From NCBI GenBank assembly GCA_947632275.1, contig CANROR010000013.1, forward strand, positions 1 through 23,806: a stretch of 23,806 bases of DNA, read 5' to 3'. The first letter of the stretch is position 1, and the number at the start of each line of letters is the position of its first letter. The notes under the pieces were generated by a model that searched no databases, had not been told where the DNA came from, and was given only the letters and a program-made list of their open reading frames with translations. This stretch comes from an uncultured Bacilli bacterium (lineage in GTDB: Bacteria; Bacillota_I; Bacilli_A; RF39; UBA660). Made by a program: the position numbers and the translations under genes. Below, one piece after another: positions 8,115 to 15,445 of this stretch.

Positions 8115-9391
8115 CAATTAAACTCCTTTAATAAATCTTCTAGTTCTTTTTGTTCTTCGGGATTTATTTGTTCTTTTTCATTATTTTTATTAAACCAAAC
8201 CGGTTCTTTAATTACTTTTTTTGCCCCTTCCGGTATCTTTTTCGTAATTTTATGATGTTCTTTTTCGGCGAAAGCCATCGCTTCGGCCGCCGTTTTTAAA
8301 TTAGCTCGTTTCCATTGCCCCGCGATAGTTTCGACATACGAAGTCACTAATTTATTATTTTTTTCTCTTAAAACATAATCGAGTAAAACATTAACTACCG
8401 CCGGCATTAATTCTAAATCGATGACTAACATTTCGATAAGTTTAATATCCCGATTCGTCGGCTTTACCCCATGATACTTGGCCGCTAAAAAATCCACAGG
8501 ATTGGTATTTTCAAAAATTTGAATGATTTTGCCCCGCATTGAACTATCCCCACTTGGACTTTTTAAATATTCGGGTTGACTTCGATATATTAAAGTTGGT
8601 AATGCTCCATTATTAAGTTGAAAATACTTTCGGGCCGTAAGCCTTAAATTATTTTTATCAATCATGCCATAAACATTTAAAACGGTGCGAATTATTTCAA
8701 TCATTTTTAAGGTATCAATTTTATAAAGATACGCAATTTGATTAATTAATTCTTTCGTTTTCTTATTAAATGCTCTTTCATTTAAAATACCTTTCGGAAT
8801 AGAAGAAGCAATTAAATCAAAATCAATTTTATCACTTACCATGATTTCACCCGGACACCGTTCCATCGCTTCAATATTACTTCCTATAGCTACTTCACTA
8901 TCAAAAACTTCATCGATATTCTTGGTTATTTCTTGATAATCTTTCGTATCATATTTTATTTTTTGATATTCTTTTTGTAAATATTCGTATTCCACAGAAC
9001 CAATATTATTATATAAAACAACATTCAAAATTGGATGATTAAAAAATTCATTCGGGGAAAGTGGTGAATAAAGTTCATAGTAATAGTGATTAAGATTACC
9101 ACCGGTTTTCACAAAAGTTTTAAGTAAACCGACCGCTTCTAAACTTTCTCTAGCTTCCTTAATCATTTTTAAACTAGCTTTTAAAACGGCCATTAAATGA
9201 TGATGATTTAATTCCCGCGATAAAGCTTGTGTTTTTTCTAAATCGTTCCATAAAGTTAAATAAAGCGAAACGGCTAGATGACCAATTATGGGCTCATAAA
9301 AGGAAATCAAAACTTTTTTATCAAATTCTTGTAAAATTGTGCGATTAGCAACAATATATAAATCCGCGGGTAAAATAGTAATTGGTTCCAT
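8114..9391 (-). CDS. dnaB: Replication initiation and membrane attachment protein DnaB
   Basis: Bacilli-type DnaB (not the helicase), a primosome component that works with DnaD and DnaI to deliver the replicative helicase and links initiation to the membrane. The 425-residue length is close to the usual ~470. The N-terminal winged-helix region (about 1-110: LISFYEPIIGHLAVSLYLTL) and a central linker are followed by a C-terminal DnaB/DnaD domain with FENTNPVDFLAAKYHG at about 293-308. The diagnostic YxxxIxxxW motif (Tyr352, Ile356, Trp360) is present. The ATG at 9391 has AAGGTG 6 bases upstream; the GTG at 9400 overlaps that site and is less likely. The order dnaB-dnaI is standard in Bacilli, where nrdR is often upstream; here a Nudix gene is. 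Confidence 0.93.
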   Translation of the reverse strand: MEPITILPADLYIVANRTILQEFDKKVLISFYEPIIGHLAVSLYLTLWNDLEKTQALSRELNHHHLMAVLKASLKMIKEARESLEAVGLLKTFVKTGGNLNHYYYELYSPLSPNEFFNHPILNVVLYNNIGSVEYEYLQKEYQKIKYDTKDYQEITKNIDEVFDSEVAIGSNIEAMERCPGEIMVSDKIDFDLIASSIPKGILNERAFNKKTKELINQIAYLYKIDTLKMIEIIRTVLNVYGMIDKNNLRLTARKYFQLNNGALPTLIYRSQPEYLKSPSGDSSMRGKIIQIFENTNPVDFLAAKYHGVKPTNRDIKLIEMLVIDLELMPAVVNVLLDYVLREKNNKLVTSYVETIAGQWKRANLKTAAEAMAFAEKEHHKITKKIPEGAKKVIKEPVWFNKNNEKEQINPEEQKELEDLLKEFN

Positions 9392-9409
9392 CTTAATCAC
9401 CTTCCCTAT

Positions 9410-9438
9410 ATTATAAAAGAAAAATTACTTGGGAACAA
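9410..9438 (-). promoter_or_regulatory. Sigma-A promoter for dnaB-dnaI
   Basis: On the minus strand, TTGTTC (9433-9438), a 17-base spacer and a perfect TATAAT (9410-9415). The -35 lies inside the small hairpin that probably terminates the upstream Nudix gene. Confidence 0.7.
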
Positions 9439-9442
9439 GCAA
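9419..9442 (-). terminator. Small terminator-like hairpin after the Nudix gene
   Basis: TTGCTTG (9442-9436), loop TTCC, CAAGTAA (9431-9425) form a 7-bp stem with one G-U pair, followed by TTTT on the minus strand. It overlaps the dnaB promoter, so it may be only a partial terminator. Confidence 0.4.
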
Positions 9443-9446
9443 TTTC

Positions 9447-9962
9447 CTAAAGATTTTTAATCATTTTAAAAAGAAAAACTCTATCTAATTTTGCAATAAT
9501 ATCTTGTTTTTTATTAGTAATAGCTTCAATAACATCATCTATTTCAAACCACTTAACGGCACTTATCTCCTTTAATTCTAATTTACACTTAGTAATATCT
9601 AAATTAGTTTTAAGATAATAAAAATATATAACATGCGCATTATTTTGATCATAATTAACTTCTTTTTGGTGAAGATAAATAAGATTTTTTTCATCTACTT
9701 CCAAGCCTATTTCTTCTTTTATTTCGCGAGCGGCTGCTTGTTTTTTCGTTTCTCCCGCGGAAACATGGCCGCCAATTAAGCCCCATTTACCCCCATCAAT
9801 TTTTTCCGCAGTACTTCTTTTACCTAATAAGACTTGATTTTGATCATTAACAATAAAAATAATTACCGCGGGATGTAAAAGACTTTGCTCATGGGCCTTT
9901 TCAATATCTAATACTTGACCTGTACAATTACCATTTTCATCAACTATTTCAACGTATTCCAT
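9447..9962 (-). CDS. Nudix hydrolase
   Basis: A cytosolic pyrophosphohydrolase of 171 residues cleaving nucleoside diphosphate-X compounds. The Nudix box is perfect: Gly65-x5-Glu71-x7-Arg79-Glu80-Ile-x-Glu83-Glu84-x-Gly86-Leu, with the segment GGHVSAGET leading in. The N-terminal part (EYVEIVDENG, EKAHEQSLLHPAV) resembles the Idi/YfcD-like Nudix subgroup. The isopentenyl isomerase Cys/His active-site residues are not evident, so a hydrolase is more likely. The ATG at 9962 has AAGGAG 6 bases upstream; a longer reading to 10007 would cross the promoter and is rejected. It is monocistronic and divergent from tspO. The substrate cannot be inferred. Confidence 0.9.
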   Translation of the reverse strand: MEYVEIVDENGNCTGQVLDIEKAHEQSLLHPAVIIFIVNDQNQVLLGKRSTAEKIDGGKWGLIGGHVSAGETKKQAAAREIKEEIGLEVDEKNLIYLHQKEVNYDQNNAHVIYFYYLKTNLDITKCKLELKEISAVKWFEIDDVIEAITNKKQDIIAKLDRVFLFKMIKNL

Positions 9963-9978
9963 ATTATTCTCCTTATTT

Positions 9979-10007
9979 ATTATAAAGGGATAAATAATTA
10001 TTAACAA
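9979..10007 (-). promoter_or_regulatory. Sigma-A promoter for the Nudix gene
   Basis: On the minus strand, TTGTTA (10002-10007), 17 bases, TATAAT (9979-9984). The expected start of transcription is only about 10 bases before the ATG at 9962, so the leader would be very short and the ribosome binding site close to the 5' end. Confidence 0.55.
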
Positions 10008-10062
10008 GTAAATTTAGTATATTTTACACTTTAAAAAATAAAATAATACTAGGAGGAAGTTT

Positions 10063-10521
10063 ATGTCTAATTTTAAAATTTATTGTAAATCCATTTTAAT
10101 ACCTTTAGTTTTAGGTGGCCTCGTTGGTTTATTCACCCGCGGCAGTATGGATTATAGTATGCTTACCAAACCCGTTTTAGCCCCACCCGGATATGTTTTT
10201 CCTATCGTTTGGTCCATTCTTTATGTTTTGATGGGAATAAGTTATGCTTTATTAATCACCTCCGGCACCAATAACCGCGTAACCCAAAAAAGCTATTACG
10301 CTCAACTAATAGTTAATCTCATCTGGCCTATTTTATTTTTTACTTTAAAATGGCGCTTAATAGCCTTTATTTGGATTGTTCTTTTACTTCTTTTAGTTAT
10401 AAACATGATTTATCAATTTTTCTATCAAAGAAAAAACGCGGGCATAATCCAAATACCTTATTTAGTTTGGGTCGCCTTTGCTACTTATTTAAATCTTTTC
10501 TTCTATCTTTTAAACCGTTAA
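10063..10521 (+). CDS. tspO: TspO/MBR family membrane protein
   Basis: Translocator-protein homologue of 152 residues, a five-helix membrane protein that binds porphyrins/heme-related tetrapyrroles. The family core is clear: RGSMDYSMLTKPVLAPPGYV at 26-45 followed by FPIVWSILYVLMGIS at 46-60, in which the Trp-rich loop before TM2 and the FPxVW segment are conserved. Further hydrophobic segments are at about 80-100, 102-120 and 126-150. A strong AGGAGGAAGTTT ribosome binding site precedes the ATG. It is one of only two genes on the plus strand, divergent from the Nudix gene and convergent with the NlpC/P60 gene, with its own terminator. No heme biosynthesis genes are nearby, so the ligand is unknown. 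Confidence 0.93.
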   Translation: MSNFKIYCKSILIPLVLGGLVGLFTRGSMDYSMLTKPVLAPPGYVFPIVWSILYVLMGISYALLITSGTNNRVTQKSYYAQLIVNLIWPILFFTLKWRLIAFIWIVLLLLLVINMIYQFFYQRKNAGIIQIPYLVWVAFATYLNLFFYLLNR

Positions 10522-10550
10522 AGGAACCATCTCAAGTTCCTTTTTTATTT
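10520..10550 (+). terminator. Rho-independent terminator of tspO
   Basis: AAAGGAAC (10520-10527) pairs with GTTCCTTT (10536-10543) around an 8-base loop and is followed by TTTTATTT. The hairpin starts at the tspO stop codon and reaches the end of the convergent gene. On the minus strand the T-tract is short, so it acts mainly on tspO. Confidence 0.85.
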
Positions 10551-11726
10551 AACTAAAACTAATTTTTCAATATTATTTAAATAATTTTTTTCACTTAGTT
10601 CTTCTACGGCCACTTTTAAAATATTTTTATTACCCGCGGCATCAATAACATAATGTTTATTATTTTTTTGCCCTAAATAAAGCATCACATGACCCACCTG
10701 ATATAAAAGAGACAGACTATGCTCTTTAATCGTCTTTAATTTTTCTTGGGTGGTTAAACCTTTTAAATTGATAACTTCACCTACCGAATTCCTTTGACTT
10801 GCCGTGTTCCGGGGAAAAACAAAACCAAACGTTTTATAAACATTTTGAATAAAACTAGAACAATCTACACCTTCATCTTTACCGCCCCAACTATAAGTGG
10901 TTCCTTCATATTTAAAAGCTTGTAATAAAACATTTTTACTGGTGTAAGGTAAATAGCCTAAAGATGCATCACTTTTCTTAACTAAAATTTCTTTGGCCAT
11001 AGGCGTTAAAACTTTATATTCGTTTTCCTTTTCTTCTACTAGAGGTAACTTCGTTCCCATATCTAGTTTTAAATTATTAGTATCAACCAAGCTAGAAGTT
11101 ATCACAATAAAAGTACTAGGATTTAAAAATTGGTTAAATACCTCATCACTAACTACAGTAACGTTTTCTTTTTTTACCCAACCATAATAATCAATGCTCA
11201 TGACAAAATAATATTTTTGATCCTTACTTTCATGCAAAACTAATACGGGTGTAGACAAACTTAAAGCCGTTTCTTGCAACCGATCAAAAGAAGAAGATTC
11301 ATTATCATAAAAAGAAATATCCGTCGGAAAAGATCGTAAATTAGTCCTATTTATGGTTAAACCTTTTAAAACTTTTACTTCTTTATTTATTGATGCCAAA
11401 TTCCGATTATTTAATATTTCGGTGATTTTGGCATTACTTATTTCTTTTTTAGCATCATTATATTTTGGTAAACTTGGTAAAGCATAACTTTCAATTAAAA
11501 CAATTAATTGCTTAGGTAAAATACTTTCTAAATTTAGTTCATATAACGCATCGGTTTTCTTTTTAATATTGTTATTGTATTCGGTAATTTCTTTAGATGT
11601 TAAAATAACGTCTTCCTTACCATTTGCCTCAAATTTTAAAATATCATTATTTAAATTAATATTTTCCATTCCTTGCCATGGCCTCCAACTTAATAATAGC
11701 AAAATTACATATAATATTTTATGCAT
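10545..11726 (-). CDS. Secreted NlpC/P60 cell-wall peptidase with SH3 domains
   Basis: Exported cysteine peptidase of 393 residues predicted to cut peptidoglycan stem peptides. A signal peptide is at 1-20 (MHKILYVILLLLSW). Residues about 115-195 match the SH3b1-type N-terminal domain of this subgroup (RTNLRSFPTDI, then WVKKENV), and a second SH3-like domain follows at about 205-260. The catalytic NlpC/P60 domain starts near 270 (YSWGG) with nucleophile Cys289 in DCSSF and His346 in GHVMLYLG. The usual third polar residue (often His) appears as Asp in YVIDAAG. The ATG at 11726 has AGGTG 6 bases upstream; a GTG at 11735 is part of that site. It may be transcribed from its own weak promoter in the 111-base gap after the phosphatase gene. 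Confidence 0.88.
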   Translation of the reverse strand: MHKILYVILLLLSWRPWQGMENINLNNDILKFEANGKEDVILTSKEITEYNNNIKKKTDALYELNLESILPKQLIVLIESYALPSLPKYNDAKKEISNAKITEILNNRNLASINKEVKVLKGLTINRTNLRSFPTDISFYDNESSSFDRLQETALSLSTPVLVLHESKDQKYYFVMSIDYYGWVKKENVTVVSDEVFNQFLNPSTFIVITSSLVDTNNLKLDMGTKLPLVEEKENEYKVLTPMAKEILVKKSDASLGYLPYTSKNVLLQAFKYEGTTYSWGGKDEGVDCSSFIQNVYKTFGFVFPRNTASQRNSVGEVINLKGLTTQEKLKTIKEHSLSLLYQVGHVMLYLGQKNNKHYVIDAAGNKNILKVAVEELSEKNYLNNIEKLVLVK

Positions 11727-11846
11727 ATTTTTCACCTAAAAATATTATATATTTGAATTTATTGATTTTAATAAAAATGATATGACAAAATTTTTAAGTT
11801 TTCTTAACTTTAGAAATTTCCAAATAATAAGTCTTAAAATAACTTT

Positions 11847-12680
11847 TTAGATTTTATATAACACGATAGTTTTTTCTTTTCCATAAGAATCATAATTTGT
11901 TTTAGATTGGTTATTTACATATTCTTCAAATGAATTTTTATTAAAATTCGTTATTTCATTTATAAAATCTTTTTCATGTAAAAAGTTACTAAACCCATCA
12001 CTATATACGGCAATTAAATCACCTTTTTCTATTTTTTTCTTACCGCTTCTGATAAAGTTTAATGCTTCCCTTTCTCCTGTGATGGCCCCATACGAAACAC
12101 ATTTGCCATCTTTAATATTATTGGGTTTATTTCTAAAATCTCTCCGGATAATTACTCTAGCCTCAGGTAGATGCCAAGGAATTTCAATTTTACTTATATA
12201 TGGATCAGCATATAATACTTTATCGTCATCGGTTTGAAATTTAATATTTCCTTGGGAATCATAAATAATAACTCCACAATCACAAATGTAGGCATAATAT
12301 AACACACCATCTTCAATTTTTATGCAAGATGCTACAGCTCCATATAAATCATTTTGTAAATAATCACAAACCTTAATATTTTTCTCATTTAGTTTTTTTA
12401 TATTATTGTTACATTTTTTTAATTTTTCTTCTAAAGATCCTGAAGATTTATAAAAAGTTTGGCAAATTTCTTTAGCTGCCATTTCTGCCCCACTGGGTCT
12501 AGGATATTTTGCGAGCATTTCCTCAAAAGTATAAGCGGCTAAATCATCAAGGCCAATAGGATCTCTTGTGATGCCATCCGCTACAATAGCCTCATTCTCA
12601 TCGGCATAAAATTGATCTTCAACAGGAAAGTTACAGTTCATTGTTTTTAGATTTTCAAACGTATTTTTATATAATAACAT
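11847..12680 (-). CDS. PP2C-like protein phosphatase
   Basis: A 277-residue cytosolic protein resembling PPM/PP2C phosphatases, metal-dependent Ser/Thr phosphatases. Motifs in order: acidic ED at 21-22 and the metal-binding ADG at 34-36, GAVAS at 114-118 (position of GxT), DCG at 134-136 (usually GDS), GDLIAVYSDGF at 220-230 with the metal-binding SDG, and GKEKTIVLY near the end where the family normally has DNxT. The final Asp is therefore not conserved, and activity may be reduced or shifted. No partner kinase is nearby. The start has an AAGGAGGAATTATA ribosome binding site. Similarity is at the level of ordered motifs, so the fold is likely but the substrate is unknown. Confidence 0.7.
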   Translation of the reverse strand: MLLYKNTFENLKTMNCNFPVEDQFYADENEAIVADGITRDPIGLDDLAAYTFEEMLAKYPRPSGAEMAAKEICQTFYKSSGSLEEKLKKCNNNIKKLNEKNIKVCDYLQNDLYGAVASCIKIEDGVLYYAYICDCGVIIYDSQGNIKFQTDDDKVLYADPYISKIEIPWHLPEARVIIRRDFRNKPNNIKDGKCVSYGAITGEREALNFIRSGKKKIEKGDLIAVYSDGFSNFLHEKDFINEITNFNKNSFEEYVNNQSKTNYDSYGKEKTIVLYKI

Positions 12681-12721
12681 TATAATTCCTCCTTACTAAT
12701 ATTAACTTTGATCCCCAATTG

Positions 12722-12727
12722 ATTATA
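12722..12727 (-). promoter_or_regulatory. Probable -10 box for the PP2C-like gene
   Basis: A perfect TATAAT on the minus strand lies about 42 bases before the ATG at 12680. No convincing -35 at standard spacing is seen. Confidence 0.35.
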
Positions 12728-12757
12728 CTATAAAAACTATAGCACAAATTTAGGCAT

Positions 12758-12788
12758 TTTAAAACTCGAACCATAAAAGTTCGAGTTT
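12758..12788 (-). terminator. Terminator-like hairpin downstream of tRNA-Ala
   Basis: A perfect 10-bp inverted repeat (AAACTCGAAC at 12762-12771, GTTCGAGTTT at 12779-12788) with a 7-base loop begins 11 bases after the tRNA CCA. The T-run on the minus strand is only four bases (three of them in the stem), so it is a weaker-than-usual intrinsic terminator. Confidence 0.6.
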
Positions 12789-12798
12789 CTTATCAATC

Positions 12799-12875
12799 TG
12801 GTGGAGAACGTGGGATTCGAACCCGCGACCCCCTGCGTGCAGGGCAGGTGCTCTAGCCAGCTGAGCTAGTTCCCC
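12799..12875 (-). tRNA. tRNA-Ala (anticodon UGC)
   Basis: Cloverleaf of 77 bases with encoded CCA. The acceptor GGGGAAC / GTTCTCC contains the alanine identity pair G3-U70 and discriminator A73. The D arm is GCTC / GAGC, the anticodon stem CCTGC / GCAGG, and the anticodon TGC is at 12839-12841. The loop reads CCTGCAC, so the near-universal U33 is C (12842). The T stem is GCGGG / CCCAC with a C50-A64 mismatch (12825 and 12811). A strong promoter upstream and a hairpin downstream suggest it is expressed as its own unit. Identity as tRNA-Ala is firm; full function is less certain because of the two deviations. Confidence 0.9.
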
Positions 12876-12887
12876 AAAAGCAAGATT

Positions 12888-12916
12888 ATTTTAACATAAG
12901 TTTTTTAGATAATCAA
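12888..12916 (-). promoter_or_regulatory. Promoter of tRNA-Ala
   Basis: On the minus strand, TTGATT (12911-12916), a 17-base spacer ending in TGT (extended -10) and TAAAAT (12888-12893). Predicted transcription start is a few bases before the tRNA 5' end at 12875. It lies between the rpoZ stop and the tRNA. Confidence 0.7.
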
Positions 12917-12925
12917 TACTTTTTT

Positions 12926-13126
12926 CTATTCTTCGGCGATTTTTATTAAACCGCTTTCCACTTCTTCTAAAGCACGACCTAATTCTTTTTTGTTGACATA
13001 TTCATTTTCCGGCTTTTGTAAATAGCCATTTTCTAAAATTTGTTTACTTCTAATGGAAGCTACATGAACTAGTTTGTACTTCGAATCAACAATTGTTAAC
13101 AATTTATCAATTGAGGGGTAAATCAT
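12926..13126 (-). CDS. rpoZ: RNA polymerase omega subunit
   Basis: Short 66-residue omega subunit that helps assemble and stabilise RNA polymerase by holding the beta' C-terminus. The N-terminus YPSIDKLLTIVDSKYKLVHV and the segment ASIRSKQI match the omega signature (PSID...L...SKY.L....A.R..Q). KKELGRALEEVESGLI corresponds to the conserved C-terminal helix. The length is typical of Firmicutes. The ribosome binding site AAGGATGTGAG sits before the ATG. In many Firmicutes rpoZ follows gmk; here it follows a DUF2779 nuclease-like gene after a 62-base gap that carries a promoter and a long inverted repeat. Confidence 0.93.
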   Translation of the reverse strand: MIYPSIDKLLTIVDSKYKLVHVASIRSKQILENGYLQKPENEYVNKKELGRALEEVESGLIKIAEE

Positions 13127-13136
13127 ATATTCTCAC

Positions 13137-13184
13137 ATCCTTACATTAATATAATACTAAATATCATTTTATTAATGCAAGGAT
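13137..13184 (-). repeat. 15-bp inverted repeat framing the rpoZ promoter and ribosome binding site
   Basis: Arms 13137-13151 (ATCCTTACATTAATA) and 13170-13184 (TATTAATGCAAGGAT) are complementary at 14 of 15 positions, the exception being a possible G-U pair. The loop is 18 bases. One arm holds the -35 region and the other the AAGGAT of the rpoZ ribosome binding site. It could be an operator for a dimeric regulator, or a hairpin that hides the ribosome binding site in read-through RNA. There is no T-run, so it is not an ordinary terminator. Confidence 0.7.
13151..13180 (-). promoter_or_regulatory. Putative rpoZ promoter
   Basis: On the minus strand, TTGCAT (13175-13180), an 18-base spacer and TATTAT (13151-13156), about 25 bases before the rpoZ ATG. 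It is embedded in the inverted repeat 13137-13184. Confidence 0.5.
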
Positions 13185-13188
13185 TGAC

Positions 13189-15081
13189 CTACACTTTGAC
13201 ATTTTCTTGACAAAGTTTTCGTAAAGCATCTAAAATGACCACCATCGCCCACGTATCTTGTTGACAATAAGTAATTAAAGCCTGATACATTAAATTATAT
13301 TCTTCTTTACTCATTTTGTGATAATTGGCATAGGCCACAATCGCTTCGGTCCCATTTTTAACTTCCAAATTAGCATAAGATAAATCACTAAAAACCGGCA
13401 AAGTTTTTTTAATCGAATAAGAACCACTTAAATCTTTATTATAATAATTAGGTAAGGCACTTCTTTCGGCATCAAAACCTAAATCTTCATAAAATTCCGT
13501 TTTCGTATTAACTAGCCACATTAAATCAAAACCGCGATTATATATTTTCATTAGTTTTTCTTTATATTCAGGAAAGATACTGGCAAGTTCTTTGATTCTC
13601 CCCTTTTCAAAAGCCACATTTTGGGCAAATAAAGTTCCTTTATCCCCATCAATATATTTAATTAGCATTTTTACTAATTCTTCTCTTTCATCTTGGGTAT
13701 TAGTTTTGGCTAAAAAAATATAATTATCTTTTTCTTTATCACATTTGCCTGGTTCCGTTTCAATATGTAAACTAAATTCAAAGGGTGATTGCATATAAGG
13801 CTTTTCGCCTTTAAATCTTGGCAAAGGACAAGGCATCGTTTCAAAATCTAAATGATAAATCGGATATTCTATTTGCTTAATTCCCGCGGCAATTTTTTCA
13901 TAATCAATGTAGGGTTTACCAAAACGAAGGGCATCTCTTTGAATATGATGCTTTGGATTTTTAATCCATTCTTCTGGAATATCTAACATATTTAAATAAC
14001 CTTCATTAATAAGGTCTAAACCTTTAATGGTTCGCCCTAATTCATCTTTAAACCCAAAACCATTATTTAAATAATTTAGACTCGAATTTTTCGCCGGGAT
14101 ATCTTTACCACATACGGCAGCAAGAAATGGACATTCTTTCATTTTTTTCCGTTCACACCAAATTCCAAGCGGTGTTTTGCTACTATCTAAATTAAATAAA
14201 TATCTTTCTAATTTTTCCGCTTCCATCTTTATTATTTTTTGGTATTCTTCCGTAACTTTCGTTAAATTAAAAAAGACGATTAGTTCATTTCCATCGGCAT
14301 CTTTTTGATACACGGCTTCTCCATCTTTGTAAGTGCCATCAAAAACATATTCATGATTTAAAACAGCCAAATAATAACGAATATTTTTTAAGGCTTTTTC
14401 GTTATGACTTTCCCGATATTCGCCTTCAACAATATATCTTTGAATGGCCAAATCAAAAACATATTTTCCAACATCCGAATAGCGATCAAATAATTTATTG
14501 CGTTGTTTTTCATAATTTTCGATGGGCATCTCATCTTCTAAAGGATAACCCGGGATTTCATCTTTTAAATAATAAGTATTTTCTTTTTTATTAAAATAAA
14601 AAATGGGATATTTGTCGGCCTTTTTATGCCGTGATTCTAATTTTAAATATTTATTACTTGTAGTTGCTTTAACTTCAATAATATTAACCTTATCGTCTTT
14701 TTCGTTGTAAATATCAACATAACAAAGATATTTAATCCCATTTTGATTAAATTCAAAAGATTCTTGATTTTGAGTTTCTTCGGCATAAACACTTTTACCT
14801 TGAAAATAAATATTAACGAGTTTCCCTGCTTCAATTTCCACTTGTTTATAAAATGGCATTAATGCCTCAACTTGTTTATTTTCTTTTTTCGTTAAATCAT
14901 GTTCGTAAGATTCATCTTCAAACATATTCCCTAATAATTCTTTTAATTGGTCTTCCATTTCTTCAGCTTTATAATCTTGATAAGAAATATCGGCATCTAG
15001 TTTTTCACGTCTAACTTCATCTAAAGCCGCATAACGGGGACAACGCGTATAATTAATAAAATTAGTCTTGGTTATGGCCAT
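13189..15081 (-). CDS. DUF2779 protein: Cas4-like Fe-S nuclease domain plus DEDD exonuclease-like domain
   Basis: Cytosolic 630-residue protein. The N-terminal half looks like a PD-(D/E)xK nuclease of the Cas4/RecB type: Asp123 (YVDIY), then IEVKAT with Glu136 and Lys138. Four Cys (Cys14 in YTRCPR; Cys309, Cys317, Cys324 in WCERKKMKECPFLAAVC) are placed as in iron-sulphur-containing nucleases of this superfamily. The C-terminal half resembles the DUF2779 RNase H-like exonuclease fold: HLDFET (Asp412, Glu414), AQNVAFEKGRI (485-495) and YCQQD (Tyr605, Asp609), the ExoI, II and III positions. Both catalytic sets appear intact. It starts one base after the stop of the small membrane-protein gene, so it is translationally coupled to it. 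No CRISPR array or cas genes are nearby. The biological role is unknown; nucleic-acid processing or repair is inference. Confidence 0.85.
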   Translation of the reverse strand: MAITKTNFINYTRCPRYAALDEVRREKLDADISYQDYKAEEMEDQLKELLGNMFEDESYEHDLTKKENKQVEALMPFYKQVEIEAGKLVNIYFQGKSVYAEETQNQESFEFNQNGIKYLCYVDIYNEKDDKVNIIEVKATTSNKYLKLESRHKKADKYPIFYFNKKENTYYLKDEIPGYPLEDEMPIENYEKQRNKLFDRYSDVGKYVFDLAIQRYIVEGEYRESHNEKALKNIRYYLAVLNHEYVFDGTYKDGEAVYQKDADGNELIVFFNLTKVTEEYQKIIKMEAEKLERYLFNLDSSKTPLGIWCERKKMKECPFLAAVCGKDIPAKNSSLNYLNNGFGFKDELGRTIKGLDLINEGYLNMLDIPEEWIKNPKHHIQRDALRFGKPYIDYEKIAAGIKQIEYPIYHLDFETMPCPLPRFKGEKPYMQSPFEFSLHIETEPGKCDKEKDNYIFLAKTNTQDEREELVKMLIKYIDGDKGTLFAQNVAFEKGRIKELASIFPEYKEKLMKIYNRGFDLMWLVNTKTEFYEDLGFDAERSALPNYYNKDLSGSYSIKKTLPVFSDLSYANLEVKNGTEAIVAYANYHKMSKEEYNLMYQALITYCQQDTWAMVVILDALRKLCQENVKV

Positions 15082-15082
15082 T

Positions 15083-15445
15083 TTATGCTAACACCTTGGC
15101 GGTAATTTTATCTTTTTCTTTACTTAAACGAATTTTACAATCATTTAAAGTTTTCGTTTCATCGCGTGGATCAGAAACTAAACCTTCATTATTAATGATA
15201 TAACCTAGTTTGGCTAAATCATCGACTTTAATATATGCATCTTCTTCCGAAGTAAAAATGCCTTCCGTATTTTCGGCATAAACTACGGCGATTTGTTCAA
15301 TACTATTAATTTTCGAAGTAAATAGTTCTTGTTCATAATTGGTGCCAAAAGCAAAAGAAGCATCATTGGCAAAGACAAAAAAACCAATTGTAAAAACTGC
15401 GATAATAAACCCAAAAGCAATTGTAAAACCATTTAATTTATTCAT
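15083..15445 (-). CDS. Unknown small exported or membrane-anchored protein
   Basis: I do not recognise a family in this 120-residue protein. Residues about 8-27 (TIAFGFIIAVFTIGFFVFAN) form a single N-terminal membrane helix or uncleaved signal. The rest is an acidic, soluble extracytoplasmic domain with alternating strands (KINSIEQIAVVYAENTEGIF, DAYIKVDDLAKLGYI, CKIRLSKEKDKITAKV). The segment IKVDDLAKLGYI followed by KTLNDCKIRLS is reminiscent of the tail region of type IV pilin-like proteins, but the N-terminal pilin signature is not clear. The ATG lies inside the end of the upstream gene (8-base overlap) and the stop is one base before the DUF2779 start, so three genes form a tightly coupled unit. 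Confidence 0.75.
   Translation of the reverse strand: MNKLNGFTIAFGFIIAVFTIGFFVFANDASFAFGTNYEQELFTSKINSIEQIAVVYAENTEGIFTSEEDAYIKVDDLAKLGYIINNEGLVSDPRDETKTLNDCKIRLSKEKDKITAKVLA

Noticed and set aside
9963..10007. A longer Nudix start at 10007
   Set aside because: The extra codons run through the TATAAT and -35 boxes, and there is no ribosome binding site; the ATG at 9962 has AAGGAG.
12740..12800. A riboswitch between tRNA-Ala and the PP2C-like gene
   Set aside because: The only structure is the simple 10-bp hairpin placed as a tRNA terminator; no conserved riboswitch core is visible.
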